Below, in pieces: positions 8,229 through 16,494 of a stretch of 64,000 nucleotides of DNA. Every line of letters starts with the position of its first letter. Position 1 is the first letter of the stretch. The notes under the pieces were generated by a model. The model had not been told where the DNA came from. It did not search any database and saw only the letters and a program-made list of their open reading frames with translations. The position numbers and the translations under genes are program-made. The stretch comes from UBA4658 sp038214505 (lineage in GTDB: Bacteria; Planctomycetota; Phycisphaerae; Phycisphaerales; UBA1924), in contig JBBQRT010000006.1 in NCBI GenBank assembly GCA_038214505.1, positions 1 through 64,000 on the forward strand, given 5' to 3'.

Positions 8229-9239
8229 ATGACCCCTGCCCCACTCAACGCCTTCTGTGTCGACCTTGAAGAGTGGTGGCATATCTGTGCCGCGGACACG
8301 CCGTACACGGATCCGGCGACGTGGGACTCGGCCCCGCCGTTTGTCGTCAAGGACACCGAGGTGCTCATGCGCCTGCTCGACGAGACGGGCACCAAGGGGA
8401 CGTTCCTCACGGTGGGGTGGGTCGCCGAGAAGTACCCCGGCCTCATCAAGCGTCTGGCCGACGCGGGCCACGAGATCGGATGCCATACCTACTACCACCG
8501 CGTGGTGTACGAGCAGTCGCCCGAGGAGTTCGACGCCGACATCGGCCAGTGTGTCAAGGTGCTCCGCGAGGTCTCGGGCCAAGCGGTGACGGCGTTCCGG
8601 GCCCCGGGCTTCAGCATGAAGCGCGAGGCCTTCGCCTACGCCTACCCGATCCTCCGCAAGCACGGTATCACCGTCGACGTGAGCATCGTGCCCGCCGCCC
8701 GCGACCACGGCGGCGTCGCGGGCTTCACGCGCGATCCGTTCCTTCTCAACATCCCCGCCACGCGCCATGGCCCGGCGGACCGGATGCGGTGCTGGCCCGT
8801 GAGCGTGATGGAGATCCTGGGCCGCACGATCCCGTTCTCCGGCGGCGGCTATCTCCGCCTGTTTCCCATGAGCGTCGTTAGGGCAGGCTATCGCCAGAAC
8901 CACCGCGCCGGCCGCCCGGGCATGAGCTATATCCACCCCCGCGAGATCGACCCGGCCCAGCCGCGATTGAAGCTGCCGTGGAAGAAGTATTTCAAGTATT
9001 ACGTGGGCATCAAGGGCTGCGAAGACAAGCTGCGGCAGACGCTTAAGAGCTTCAGGTTCACGACGATCGACGAGGTGCTGAGGTCGGTGAAGACCTGGCC
9101 CGAGTACGACCTGACGGTCCGCGGGGAGCGGGACGGGGACATCGTGCCGCGGGGTGTTGCCGACGCGCCGAGGACTGGCCGGGCCACTCGATCTACAGTT
9201 CGACATGCCGCGAAAAGTCACCAAGCGACCCGCCCGTGA
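8229..9239 (+). CDS. polysaccharide deacetylase (XrtA/PEP-CTERM-associated type)
   Basis: A 336-residue NodB-homology carbohydrate esterase 4 protein that removes N- or O-acetyl groups from a polysaccharide. Motifs: VDLEEWWH with D12 (motif 1), GCHTYYHRVVY with metal ligands H86 and H90 (motif 2), and RAPGFSM (motif 3). The C-terminal region resembles the DUF3473 part of deacetylases found in exopolysaccharide/exosortase loci (PWKKYFKYYVGIKGCEDKL...). No signal peptide is evident, so it probably acts in the cytoplasm or at the membrane. The last 40 or so residues are basic and low in conservation, and overlap the DUF433 gene by 35 bases; the true end of the conserved protein may be earlier in evolution. 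It belongs to the same cluster as the acyltransferase and the GT4 enzyme. Confidence 0.87.
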   Translation: MTPAPLNAFCVDLEEWWHICAADTPYTDPATWDSAPPFVVKDTEVLMRLLDETGTKGTFLTVGWVAEKYPGLIKRLADAGHEIGCHTYYHRVVYEQSPEEFDADIGQCVKVLREVSGQAVTAFRAPGFSMKREAFAYAYPILRKHGITVDVSIVPAARDHGGVAGFTRDPFLLNIPATRHGPADRMRCWPVSVMEILGRTIPFSGGGYLRLFPMSVVRAGYRQNHRAGRPGMSYIHPREIDPAQPRLKLPWKKYFKYYVGIKGCEDKLRQTLKSFRFTTIDEVLRSVKTWPEYDLTVRGERDGDIVPRGVADAPRTGRATRSTVRHAAKSHQATRP

Positions 9240-9480
9240 TCCGGCACGGCTGGATGAACGGGAACTCTTCGCCGGTATCACGATCGAACCCGGCAAGTAC
9301 AGCGGTCGTCCGTGCATCCGCGGCATGCGGATCCGCGTGATCGATGTGCTTGAACTAGCTGCCTATGGCATGACGACCAAGCAGATCGTCCGACAGTATC
9401 CGTACGTCGAGCCGGAAGACGTCGCCGCGTCCGTGCTGTACGCGGCCAGGTATATCGATCATCCCCGCTTGGTCGCGTAA
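9205..9480 (+). CDS. DUF433 family antitoxin-like protein
   Basis: A 91-residue protein of the DUF433 family (VapB45-like antitoxins). Diagnostic text: FAGITIEPGKYSGRPCIRGM, then RIRVIDVLELAAYGMTTKQI (a winged-helix-like DNA-binding region) and YVEPEDVAASVLYAARYID. The ATG at 9205 was chosen because the conserved part starts shortly after; an in-frame upstream start at 9154 would lie wholly inside the deacetylase gene. Such genes pair with a DUF5615 PIN-like toxin, and a broken DUF5615 frame starts four bases after this stop. With its partner broken, this would be an orphan antitoxin. Confidence 0.75.
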   Translation: MPRKVTKRPARDPARLDERELFAGITIEPGKYSGRPCIRGMRIRVIDVLELAAYGMTTKQIVRQYPYVEPEDVAASVLYAARYIDHPRLVA

Positions 9481-9484
9481 CGCC

Positions 9485-9865
9485 GTGCGGCCGCAACTGC
9501 ACATCCATGTAGACATTCAGTTATCGCCCACCCTCGCACGCTGGATCACGCGGACTGCCAAAGTGGGCTGTATACACCTGGTGGACATCGGCCTCGGCCG
9601 CCTACGGAACGCGGAGATCTATTGATCGCTGGGCAAGCCAGGGTATGTCATCCTCTCCAAAGACGCCGATATCCCTCGCCTGCTTCAGCGGCCCGGACCG
9701 CCGCCGGCCGTGATCTGGCTCCGCTGCGGCAACCTTCCCGACCGTGTACGACTGCGCCTGCTCGAGCCAGTCTTCCCACGCGAGCTGTCATTGTTGAAGG
9801 CCGGCGAGCAACTGGTCGAGATTGCTGATCCTGAGCGGCCTTCGCGTCGTCGAACCTCTCGATAA
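9485..9865 (+). pseudogene. DUF5615 PIN-like toxin, interrupted by an in-frame TGA
   Basis: Reading from the GTG at 9485, four bases after the DUF433 stop, gives a DUF5615-like protein of about 126 codons: HVDIQLSPTLARWITRTAKV, then LVDIGLGRLRNAEIY, a TGA stop at 9623-9625, then in the same frame GYVILSKDADIPRLLQRPGP and PPAVIWLRCGNLPDRVRLRL up to TAA at 9863-9865. Family members have VDENLSP, VILSKDADF and PPxVIWLRxGN in that order, so both halves belong to one gene split by a single nonsense codon. The usual acidic DEN is also changed to DIQ in the first motif, consistent with loss of nuclease function. Either a decayed toxin or, less likely, a sequencing error or stop-codon readthrough. 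Confidence 0.7.
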
Positions 9866-9871
9866 TCCCAG

Positions 9872-11170
9872 ATGCCCACCAAAACCCTCCTCATCCTCTC
9901 CCAGGTCTACGTCCCCGACCCCGCCAGCGTCGGCCAGCACATGGCCGACGCCGCCAAGGAGATGGCCCGTCGCGGCTGGCGCGTCCGGGTGCTCACGTCG
10001 GCCAGCGGGTACAACGACCCGACGATCAAGTACAAGCCCTTCGAGGTCATCGACGGGGTCGAGGTCAAGCGGCTCCCGCTTTCCTCGTTCGGCAAGAAGT
10101 CGCTGCCCGTCCGGGCCCTGGCGGCCTTCCTGTTCATGGCCCAGACGATCTTCCACGGCGTGTTCACGCGCGGGCTCTCGGGCTCGCGAGGACAATCCGG
10201 CGCGATCCTGGTCTCCACCAGCCCGCCCATGTGCATCATCGCCGCGTGGATCATCCGCCTGCTCCGCCTGGGCAGCGTGCCCATCAAGTTCTGGGTCATG
10301 GACATCAACCCCGACCAGCTCATCAGCCTGGGCAAGCTCAAGCCGACATCGCTGCCCGCCCGCGTGATGAACTTCTTCAACCGCCGCATCCTCGCGGCCT
10401 CGAGCGACGTGGTCGTGCTCGACAAGTTCATGGCCAGGACGATGAACGCCAAGCTCGACGTCGGCGACCGGATGCACGTGCTGCCCGTCTGGCCACACGA
10501 GGACTCCGTCGAGCCCGTCGCCCACGCCGACAACCCCTTCCGCGCGGCCCACAAAGTCCAGTCCAAGCGAGTATTCATGTACTCGGGCAACCACGGCATC
10601 GCGCTCCCGCTGGAGACGTTTCTCGCCGCCGCCGTGCGGTTCAGGGACGATCCGCGGGCCGCGTTCCTGTTCATCGGCGACGGCGTGCGCAAAAAGGAGG
10701 TCGAGGCCACCATCAAGGCGCAAGCCATGACCAACATGGTCAGCCTGCCGTACCAGCCGCTGAGCCAGCTCCGCTTCTCGCTCTCGGCCGCCGACGCCCA
10801 TTTGGTGAGCGTTGGCGACGAGGCGGTGGGGATCATCCATCCCTGCAAGATCTACGGCGCCATGGCCGTCGCGCGGCCGATCATCCTGCTCGCGCCCGAC
10901 CCGTGCCACGTCTCGGACCTGGTCGCCGGCACCCGGGGCCAGGAAGACTTCGCCCCTCAGGATCGCACGCCCATCGGCTGGCACATCCCCCACGGCGACT
11001 CCGACCGGGCCGCCGCCGTCATCCGCGAGATTGTCGAGGCCCCGCCCGAGCGGCTCGCCGCCATGGGCGAGCGGGCCCGGCACGTGATCGAGAAGCAGCT
11101 CAGCAAGCCGACTCTCTGCGGCGCGTTCTGCGACGTGCTGGAGCGGGGGTTGATCTCTCGCCGCGACTGA
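9872..11170 (+). CDS. GT4-family glycosyltransferase (WcaI-like)
   Basis: A 432-residue GT-B fold glycosyltransferase for exopolysaccharide or O-antigen assembly at the cytoplasmic face. The N-terminal domain has LLILSQVYVPDPASVGQHMA and RGWRVRVLTS; the C-terminal nucleotide-sugar domain has FMYSGNHGI, FLFIGDGVRKKEVE, MVSLPYQPLSQLRFSLSAAD and HLVSVGDEAVGIIHPCKIYG, the last matching the EX7E region of WcaI-like enzymes (KIYGAMAVARPII). A hydrophobic patch (ALAAFLFMAQTIFHGVF) suggests membrane contact. The ATG lies six bases after the broken toxin frame and has no clear ribosome site. It is the last gene of the polysaccharide cluster; acceptor and donor are unknown. Confidence 0.88.
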   Translation: MPTKTLLILSQVYVPDPASVGQHMADAAKEMARRGWRVRVLTSASGYNDPTIKYKPFEVIDGVEVKRLPLSSFGKKSLPVRALAAFLFMAQTIFHGVFTRGLSGSRGQSGAILVSTSPPMCIIAAWIIRLLRLGSVPIKFWVMDINPDQLISLGKLKPTSLPARVMNFFNRRILAASSDVVVLDKFMARTMNAKLDVGDRMHVLPVWPHEDSVEPVAHADNPFRAAHKVQSKRVFMYSGNHGIALPLETFLAAAVRFRDDPRAAFLFIGDGVRKKEVEATIKAQAMTNMVSLPYQPLSQLRFSLSAADAHLVSVGDEAVGIIHPCKIYGAMAVARPIILLAPDPCHVSDLVAGTRGQEDFAPQDRTPIGWHIPHGDSDRAAAVIREIVEAPPERLAAMGERARHVIEKQLSKPTLCGAFCDVLERGLISRRD

Positions 11171-11293
11171 CCCGTGTCCTCGTGCCAGCGATTCGATTCT
11201 TGCCAACACCTGATGATTCCCACGCTCGCGCAAACCAGCCGCTCGCTTCCCGGTGCGTCTTCGGCGCAGCGCTCTGGCTCGCCGATTCCCTAA

Positions 11294-11395
11294 TTGAAGA
11301 CCAAGGAGCAGGCCGTTGGCTATGCCGTCGTCGGCGTGCTGTTGCTTCTTCTGGCGTTTGCCTTTGAGATCTGGCTCAAGAGGCGTGATGCGTGA
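11294..11395 (+). CDS. possible 33-residue single-pass membrane peptide
   Basis: A small frame starting at TTG 11294 reads MKTKEQAVGYAVVGVLLLLL and continues AFAFEIWLKRRDA: a charged N terminus, one strong transmembrane segment and a positive-inside style KRR end. It is too short for most gene finders and lacks a clear ribosome site. It lies in a degenerate region, so it may be real or a fragment. Confidence 0.3.
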   Translation: MKTKEQAVGYAVVGVLLLLLAFAFEIWLKRRDA

Positions 11396-11503
11396 TCGCG
11401 CAGCTCGCCGCCATGGGTGACGCCGAGGCCATCGCGTTCGCGGCGGCGGCCGGCCCGCTCAGCGCGGACCTGCCCCAGTCCCTCCCGCCTCGCACCCTTG
11501 CCT

Positions 11504-11820
11504 ATGCCCGCCCACGAACTCCAGGACACCATCAGCCTCGCGCTCGCCCGGGCGATCGCCGACCGCCTGCGCGGCGATCCGGGGCTGTTGAACATCGGTC
11601 CACAGAACCTTGCCCGCTGGAGCGTGCGCAACGCCGATGCCCCCGGCCTGCTGCGCTGCTACAGCCAACGGCGGACGGTCATCGAGAAAGGTCTCGGCCA
11701 CACGCTCGGCGTGCTCGAACTCCCCGGCGACGACGGGTAACGGCTGCGGCAGAGCAACCCGTTCACCGGGATACTTACGCCGCGGGAAGTCTGGGCCATC
11801 AAGCGGAGGTGCCGCGATGA
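11504..11820 (+). pseudogene. small TA-like partner gene, interrupted by in-frame TAA
   Basis: Starts MPAHELQDTISLALARAIAD and reads to a TAA at 11738-11740 after LELPGDDG. The same frame then continues RLRQSNPFTGILTPREVWAI and KRRCRDD, the characteristic end of a small protein that precedes a nucleotidyltransferase-like gene in many bacteria (LRQxSPFxGVLxPREVWxIKR, recalled, not searched). The stop replaces a likely CAG/CAA codon. The frame runs into the ATG of the next gene in the usual overlapping fashion, so this is a two-gene module with its first gene broken. Confidence 0.6.
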
Positions 11821-12059
11821 CGCGACGGCAGCTCGAGCACCTCATCCGCGCTTCGGGCGCCATCACCGGCGCCTCGGAGATCGCGATCATCGGGTCGCAG
11901 GCGATCCTCGGAGCCTAGCCCGACGCCCCCGCGCCGCTGAGCGACTCGATCGCGGCGGACGTGTTCACGCTCCGCGATCCGCGTGCGGCCACGCTGATCG
12001 ACGGCTCGATCGGCGAAGGGTCCTCCCTGTCCGACGAGCTCTGTACGCGGTGTGAGCAG
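11817..12059 (+). pseudogene. nucleotidyltransferase-like partner, interrupted by TAG and truncated
   Basis: Starts MTRRQLEHLIRASGAITGAS then EIAIIGSQAILGA, TAG at 11916-11918, and continues in the same frame PDAPAPLSDSIAADVFTL and DLIDGSIGEGSS-like text (ATLIDGSIGEGSSLSDEL). The family pattern is IGSQAILG-FPDAPxxLxxSxEADVYP ... LIDGSIGEGSPF, so both sides of the stop belong together. Several canonical residues after the stop have drifted, and homology fades by about 12040, so the C-terminal half is gone. With the preceding broken gene this is a dead pair, the second one flanking the glycosyltransferase gene. Confidence 0.6.
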
Positions 12060-12174
12060 CAGCTGGGCAGGGTCGCCAGCCCGTATGCCGGCCAAGCCCG
12101 TCCGCCCGCCCGAGCTCAAGCGCCTGGCCTGAGCTCAAGCGGCCTGGATGAGCAGCCCCGGGGGAGAACCGCCG

Positions 12175-12534
12175 TCATTTCCTTCCCGGCCCGATCCGCC
12201 GCCCGGTAGCGAAAACGCCCTTGAGGTCCTCGCGCCCCAGAAACTCGAGCTCGCGCTGGTTCCTGACGCGGTAGAAGTAGAGCTCTTCGCCCCGCCCGTC
12301 GAGCACGGCCAGCACGTCGTCGCTGCCCGCGTTGAACGACAGCATCGTGAAGTCGCCCACCCGCGAAACCACGTCGCCCATCGTCATCATCCGCGCCATC
12401 GCCCGGTTCTCGAGCTTCTCCGGCACGCGGCCCAGCTGCACCAGGATCAGCCCGCACAGCACCGCCGCGCTGGCCAAGAGCGCCGCCGAGGGGCCGATCG
12501 CGGCCCGGACGGTGTTGATCACGCGGCCGCTCAC
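12175..12534 (-). CDS. hypothetical membrane-anchored protein
   Basis: A 119-residue protein with one N-terminal membrane segment (AALLASAAVLCGLILVQLG) and a soluble part reading like a short beta-rich reporter domain (DFTMLSFNAGSDDVLAVLDG, EELYFYRVRNQRELEFLGRE). It starts with GTG and overlaps the stop of the upstream gene by four bases (GTGA), so the two are coupled. The partner protein has a matching phrase about display of a value (TIYVLDAANQELVAL), suggesting a related fold. No family recognised. Confidence 0.65.
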   Translation of the reverse strand: MSGRVINTVRAAIGPSAALLASAAVLCGLILVQLGRVPEKLENRAMARMMTMGDVVSRVGDFTMLSFNAGSDDVLAVLDGRGEELYFYRVRNQRELEFLGREDLKGVFATGRRIGPGRK

Positions 12535-12869
12535 CGGGGCCTCTGGAGGTATTTGGCGTCGTCGGCGAGGCTGCGGAAGCCCACGACCTCGGCCTGATTC
12601 GTGTTGCGGTTCCAGCCAAGAGCAACCAGCTCCTGGTTCGCGGCGTCGAGCACGTAGATCGTGTGCGTCGTCGCGCCCTGGACGCGCCCGCTGACGAGCG
12701 TGTACTCGCCCCGCCCGCGCCCGCCCCCCGGCCCGCCCCCGCCCCCGTCGTTCTGGGCACCCGCCCGCGTTGCGAGCGTGACGGCCCCGAGCGCCAGCAG
12801 CAGGGCCACGTTCAGCCCGATCAACCGCCCGCTCAGCCGCGGGGTCTTCATCGCGTCGGCCTGCTCCAC
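12531..12869 (-). CDS. hypothetical secreted/anchored protein with Gly-rich linker
   Basis: A 112-residue protein: N-terminal hydrophobic segment (LIGLNVALLLALGAVTLATR), a glycine-rich linker (GGGGGPGGGRGRG) and a C-terminal region (EYTLVSGRVQGATTHTIYVL, VVGFRSLADDAKYL). An internal start at MKTPRLSGRL is possible. Coupled to the downstream gene by a GTGA overlap. I do not recognise the family. The pair is probably an operon, perhaps with the small gene at 13164-12892, which reads the same way. Confidence 0.6.
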   Translation of the reverse strand: MEQADAMKTPRLSGRLIGLNVALLLALGAVTLATRAGAQNDGGGGGPGGGRGRGEYTLVSGRVQGATTHTIYVLDAANQELVALGWNRNTNQAEVVGFRSLADDAKYLQRPR

Positions 12870-12891
12870 GTCGTATCTCCCTGAGCGACGC

Positions 12892-13164
12892 TCAGTCCTG
12901 GTGCCCGCGCTTGCTGGGCATGCAGTTCACGCCCAGGATCATCATCCCCATCGCGCCAAGCGCGATGTACTCGAGCCACGGCGACCGCTGGCTCCGGCTC
13001 GTCGGCGGCGTGGGGGGGGTCATCGCCGTGGGCTTGGTCGAGGGCGTCGACTGAGCCGACGCCGATGACGCCGCCGATCCCATGATCGCGACGGCCAGGA
13101 CCGACGCGACGGCGACCGAACCGACCGAAGCAGCAATGCGGATGGGGCGTGCCATAGACGCCAT
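12892..13164 (-). CDS. small secreted or membrane protein, signal peptide plus C-terminal TM
   Basis: A 90-residue protein from the ATG at 13162-13164. It has a signal peptide (ASVGSVAVASVLAVAIMG ... SASAQ), a Thr/Pro-rich linker (TPSTKPTAMTPPTPPTSR) and a C-terminal hydrophobic helix (YIALGAMGMMILGVNCMPSK). Much longer open frames exist upstream but run through low-complexity DNA and into HYExAFE. Function unknown. Confidence 0.5.
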   Translation of the reverse strand: MASMARPIRIAASVGSVAVASVLAVAIMGSAASSASAQSTPSTKPTAMTPPTPPTSRSQRSPWLEYIALGAMGMMILGVNCMPSKRGHQD

Positions 13165-13265
13165 GCTATTCCCCGCCCGCCCGCCCGGGGTTCCCGCCCG
13201 GGCCACCCCGTCCCCGAGATTCACTTCCGGCCCCCCGCCCCCGCCCCCGCCCCCGCCGCCGCCGA

Positions 13266-13874
13266 TCACACCGCGCCCGGGGGCCCCGCAAACGGCTGGC
13301 TGATCGCCTCGAATACCTTCCGCGGCAGGTCCACCGTGCCCCACTTGGGCGACCGCACCTTCATATGCCGGCGATATGCCTGCAAGGGCACCGCACGCAG
13401 GGCGTACCAGGCGCCGTGATGCTCGAAGATCTCCTGGAACAGCGCATCGGGCGGCTGGGCGTGGCACTGATAGATGAACACGAACGCCGCCGCGAACCCC
13501 GGGCCGAAGAGCCGCTCCCAGCGGTCCAGGTCCTCGATGTCTTCCATCGTGACCCAGGACTCCAGCCGCGATTGGCTCATCGGCCCGCTCATCCGCTCGG
13601 ACCCGACGCGCCGACCTTTGATATCCACCAGCAGATTCCCGGCCAGCCCGCCCGGGTTCCCGGCCGGGTCGGACGCGTCGCCGTAGACCACGAAGTCGAA
13701 AGATTTGAGCGAGTTGCGGCTGGCCCGGCCGTCGGACCCCGTCTCGTCGACCACGAGCGCCGCGTTCTCGGGCAGCAGGGTCTTCTTCGCCTCGTCTACG
13801 GCGACATACGGGATCCGGCGTGAACGCAGAAACGCCTCGAACGCCCGCTCGTAATGATGCCGTCGCTGGGCCAT
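13266..13874 (-). CDS. HYExAFE family protein
   Basis: A 202-residue protein whose N terminus MAQRRHHYERAFEAFLRSRR carries the signature that names the planctomycete HYExAFE family (HYERAFE). The body has FDFVVYG, NLLVDIKGRRVG and WVTMEDIEDLDRWERLFGPG, with a D...D-x-K arrangement (VDIKGR) that recalls restriction-endonuclease-like folds; that resemblance is inference. The ATG at 13872-13874 was chosen over a longer open frame (to 13958) because the signature starts right after it. It stands alone on the minus strand. Biochemical role unknown. Confidence 0.75.
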   Translation of the reverse strand: MAQRRHHYERAFEAFLRSRRIPYVAVDEAKKTLLPENAALVVDETGSDGRASRNSLKSFDFVVYGDASDPAGNPGGLAGNLLVDIKGRRVGSERMSGPMSQSRLESWVTMEDIEDLDRWERLFGPGFAAAFVFIYQCHAQPPDALFQEIFEHHGAWYALRAVPLQAYRRHMKVRSPKWGTVDLPRKVFEAISQPFAGPPGAV

Positions 13875-14115
13875 CTGAACCCAGCATACCCGTGGCCGCG
13901 ATCGGCAACACCCCTGCACCAACGCGCCACGGCCCGGGTAGCGTCGCAAAAAAGGCAACGCCGCGGTCGGTTGGAGGGTGCTTGGCGGGCAAAGCCCGAA
14001 GCCCGTCCTTCCGATCGCGGCGTCGCCGGAGGAGGGAGATCTGTCTTGTAGTTACGCCGGCGTCGGCGGGCTGGTTCGAAGAATCTGTGCGGCTCTTGGG
14101 AATCTCGACACTCGG

Positions 14116-15474
14116 CTATCGACGCCGATTGCCCTGATCCGCGGGCGGGTTCCCCGTGGGGGTCTCCCCCGCCCAGCGGCGGAGGAACGCCCGCTCCTGT
14201 TCCTGGTAACGGTCGAACGACTGGCGGAGTTCGCCGGTCATGCGCTGGACCAAGGCCGGGTCGGCCCCCGGGCGGTCGCCGACGATCTTGAGCGACTCGG
14301 CCGTCTTGCGAAGCTCGGCGACCGAGGCGGCGTATTGCCGGACGGAGTTGTAAAGGAGCTCGTTCTCGAGCTCCTTCTTGCTGGGCTGATAGAGCAGCCG
14401 CCACGGCGCGGCCCGGATCTCGACGGTGGTGAGCTTGAGCTGGTCGGCGGCCAGGGCGGCGTCGGTCACGAGGGCCGACAGCTCCGGGCTCTTGCGGGCC
14501 ACCAGCTCGTCGGTCTGGGCCGCGATCGCGCGGAAGTGCTCGAGCCCCGCGTTGCCCTTGTCGAGGGCGGCGAGCACGCGGTCGTAGACCTCGGTGTTGG
14601 CCTTGCGCGCGAGCTCCTGGATGTCGCTGATGGTCGCGTCGATCTTCGGGCGGTTGACCTCGATGGCCTGTCGGGCCTCGTCGATGATCGCCTTGGCCTC
14701 GACGACCCGCTTGTTCACCTCGTCGACACCCTCGCGGATCTTCGCGGCGATGGGCTCGAACTGCTCGCTGGCGGTCCGGGCCCGGGCGATCAGTTCGCTG
14801 ATGCCCGGCGACCACTGGGTGTAGTCACGCCGGGCGGCCTCGGCGATCTCGCGGACGTCCTTCACCATCGCCTCCGCGTCGCTCATGATGCGGTCGATGC
14901 GGGGCTCGGTGCTGGCGGCGATGCGGTCGACGCGCCCCAGAATACTCTGGAACTTGGCGTAGTCCGACGGGGCCAGGAAGCCCGGGGCCCCCAGCCGCCC
15001 GCTAATCGCGTCGCCGGGCTTGAGCGGGAGCGGAGGGCCGGAAAACCCCGGCGAGCTCTCGCCCGAGGTCATAGGCACCGTGCCGCCGGTGAGGCTGATG
15101 ATGTTGATGGAGCTGCCCGTGCCCAGCAGCGGCTTGAGCAGCTGCACGTCGGCGTCGCTGAAGATCCGCAGCTTCTGGGGCACCTGGATCTTCACGTCCA
15201 CTTGCACCGGCTCGCCGGTCGCCTCGTCCACGACCAGCTCGACACCCGAGACGCGGCCCACCCGCTGCCCGCCGAGCTTGACCGACGCACCCTTGTCGAG
15301 GCCCTCGGCCCCGTCGGCGATGCTGAAGCGGACAATGTACGAGCTGGTGGGCTTGAGCCAGTCGCCCAGGTTGCTGAGGATCACCGTGACCGCGACGCCC
15401 AAGGCGATGCACGCGAGCACGAAGATGCCGGCCAAGAGGTTGTTGCGGGAGGCTTTGCCCGTCGAGATCGCCAT
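14116..15474 (-). CDS. MCE/MlaD-family lipid transport protein
   Basis: A 452-residue inner-membrane-anchored periplasmic protein with an N-terminal TM helix (NLLAGIFVLACIALGVAVTVIL), an MCE domain (IVRFSIADGAEGLDKGASVKLGGQRVGRVSGVEL, split here into its known parts: GLDKGASVKLGG and GRVSGVEL) and a long alpha-helical C-terminal region (about 180-440) rich in heptad-like Ala/Glu/Arg, typical of MlaD/PqiB-type helical tunnels. It would carry phospholipids between membranes. The ATPase MlaF is encoded just upstream; the permease MlaE is not next to them. The acidic/basic C-terminal tail is poorly conserved. Confidence 0.85.
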   Translation of the reverse strand: MAISTGKASRNNLLAGIFVLACIALGVAVTVILSNLGDWLKPTSSYIVRFSIADGAEGLDKGASVKLGGQRVGRVSGVELVVDEATGEPVQVDVKIQVPQKLRIFSDADVQLLKPLLGTGSSINIISLTGGTVPMTSGESSPGFSGPPLPLKPGDAISGRLGAPGFLAPSDYAKFQSILGRVDRIAASTEPRIDRIMSDAEAMVKDVREIAEAARRDYTQWSPGISELIARARTASEQFEPIAAKIREGVDEVNKRVVEAKAIIDEARQAIEVNRPKIDATISDIQELARKANTEVYDRVLAALDKGNAGLEHFRAIAAQTDELVARKSPELSALVTDAALAADQLKLTTVEIRAAPWRLLYQPSKKELENELLYNSVRQYAASVAELRKTAESLKIVGDRPGADPALVQRMTGELRQSFDRYQEQERAFLRRWAGETPTGNPPADQGNRRR

Positions 15475-15501
15475 AGCCGGTGAGAATAGCGGGGATCAGT
15501 G

Positions 15502-15542
15502 GGGATGGGATCGGGAAGGGATGGGACACAGGATCCCATCCC
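15502..15542. repeat. inverted repeat between mlaF and mlaD
   Basis: GGGATGGGATC at 15502-15512 and its exact complement at 15532-15542, with a 19-base loop, in the 84-bp spacer between the ATPase and MCE genes. Similar in motif to the inverted repeat at 8122-8219. It might act as a processing or attenuating hairpin within the operon. Confidence 0.5.
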
Positions 15543-15558
15543 TCCATCGATCCCATAC

Positions 15559-16494
15559 CTACTGCATCGTCCGCGTCGGCTGCACGCTCGGCGCCGGCGG
15601 GGCGTGGCGGGTGTAGTAGCCCAAAAGGTCCTCGGCGTAGCTGGTCGCCGCCTTGCGGGCCGTGATGGGTCCCTCGGCGTCGCCGCGGAGGAACTGCCGG
15701 ATCAGCCGCTGATCCTCGGGCAGGGCCTTGGCCTGCTCCTCGGGCACGTGGCGCAGCGCGTCGTACCACTCGCGTGTATCGGCCCGCAGAACGCGGCCCT
15801 TGTCGAGCATGATCATCCGATCGGCGATGGTGAACGCCGAGTCCATCTCGTGGGTCACCACCACGCTCGTCACGCCCGCCTTCCGCGCCAGGTTGACGAT
15901 CAGCCGGTCGATCTCGGCGCTGGTCACCGGATCAAGCCCCGCCGACGGCTCGTCGTAGAAGAGCACCTCCGGGTCGAGCGCCAGCGCCCGGGCCAGCCCG
16001 GCCCGCTTCTTCATGCCGCCGGAGATCTGGGCCGGCACCTTGTCGGCGTGCTCCCGCAGGCCCACCAGCTCGAGCTTGATCTTCACCATGATCTCGATCG
16101 TGCTCGGATCAAGATCGGTGTGCTCCTGCAGGGGCAGGGCCACGTTCTCGGCGACGGTCATCGAGTTGAAGAGGGCCCCGGACTGGAAGAGGATCCCGAA
16201 GCGCTTCCGCACCTCGTCCATCTCCTCCTCGGAGAGCTCGCAGATGTTCCGCCCGAAGATCCGGATCTCCCCCGAGTCGATAGTGTGGCTGCCGATGATG
16301 CACCGCAGCAGCGTGCTCTTGCCCGAGCCCGAGCCGCCCATGATGACCATCGTCTCGCCCGGGTAGACATCGAACGTCACCCCGCTGAGCACCGTCTGGC
16401 CCTGAAAACTCTTGACCACGTCGCGGCAGGAGATCACCGGCTCGACCCCGGCCGGGGGCGTGAACGTGGAACTTGGAACGGCAGGGCTGCTCAC
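15559..16494 (-). CDS. MlaF-like ABC transporter ATP-binding protein
   Basis: A 311-residue ABC ATPase that drives lipid transport with the MCE protein encoded downstream. Walker A GGSGSGKST, Q-loop ILFQSGALFNSMTVAENVAL, signature ISGGMKKRAGLARAL, Walker B VLFYDEPSAGLDPV and H-loop VVVTHEMDSAF are intact; the SGALFNSMTVAENV phrase is typical of MlaF/Ttg2A. The C-terminal 40 residues (DLLGYYTRHAPPAPSVQPTR) extend beyond the usual fold. Same strand as mlaD, 84 bp upstream of it. Confidence 0.9.
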   Translation of the reverse strand: MSSPAVPSSTFTPPAGVEPVISCRDVVKSFQGQTVLSGVTFDVYPGETMVIMGGSGSGKSTLLRCIIGSHTIDSGEIRIFGRNICELSEEEMDEVRKRFGILFQSGALFNSMTVAENVALPLQEHTDLDPSTIEIMVKIKLELVGLREHADKVPAQISGGMKKRAGLARALALDPEVLFYDEPSAGLDPVTSAEIDRLIVNLARKAGVTSVVVTHEMDSAFTIADRMIMLDKGRVLRADTREWYDALRHVPEEQAKALPEDQRLIRQFLRGDAEGPITARKAATSYAEDLLGYYTRHAPPAPSVQPTRTMQ

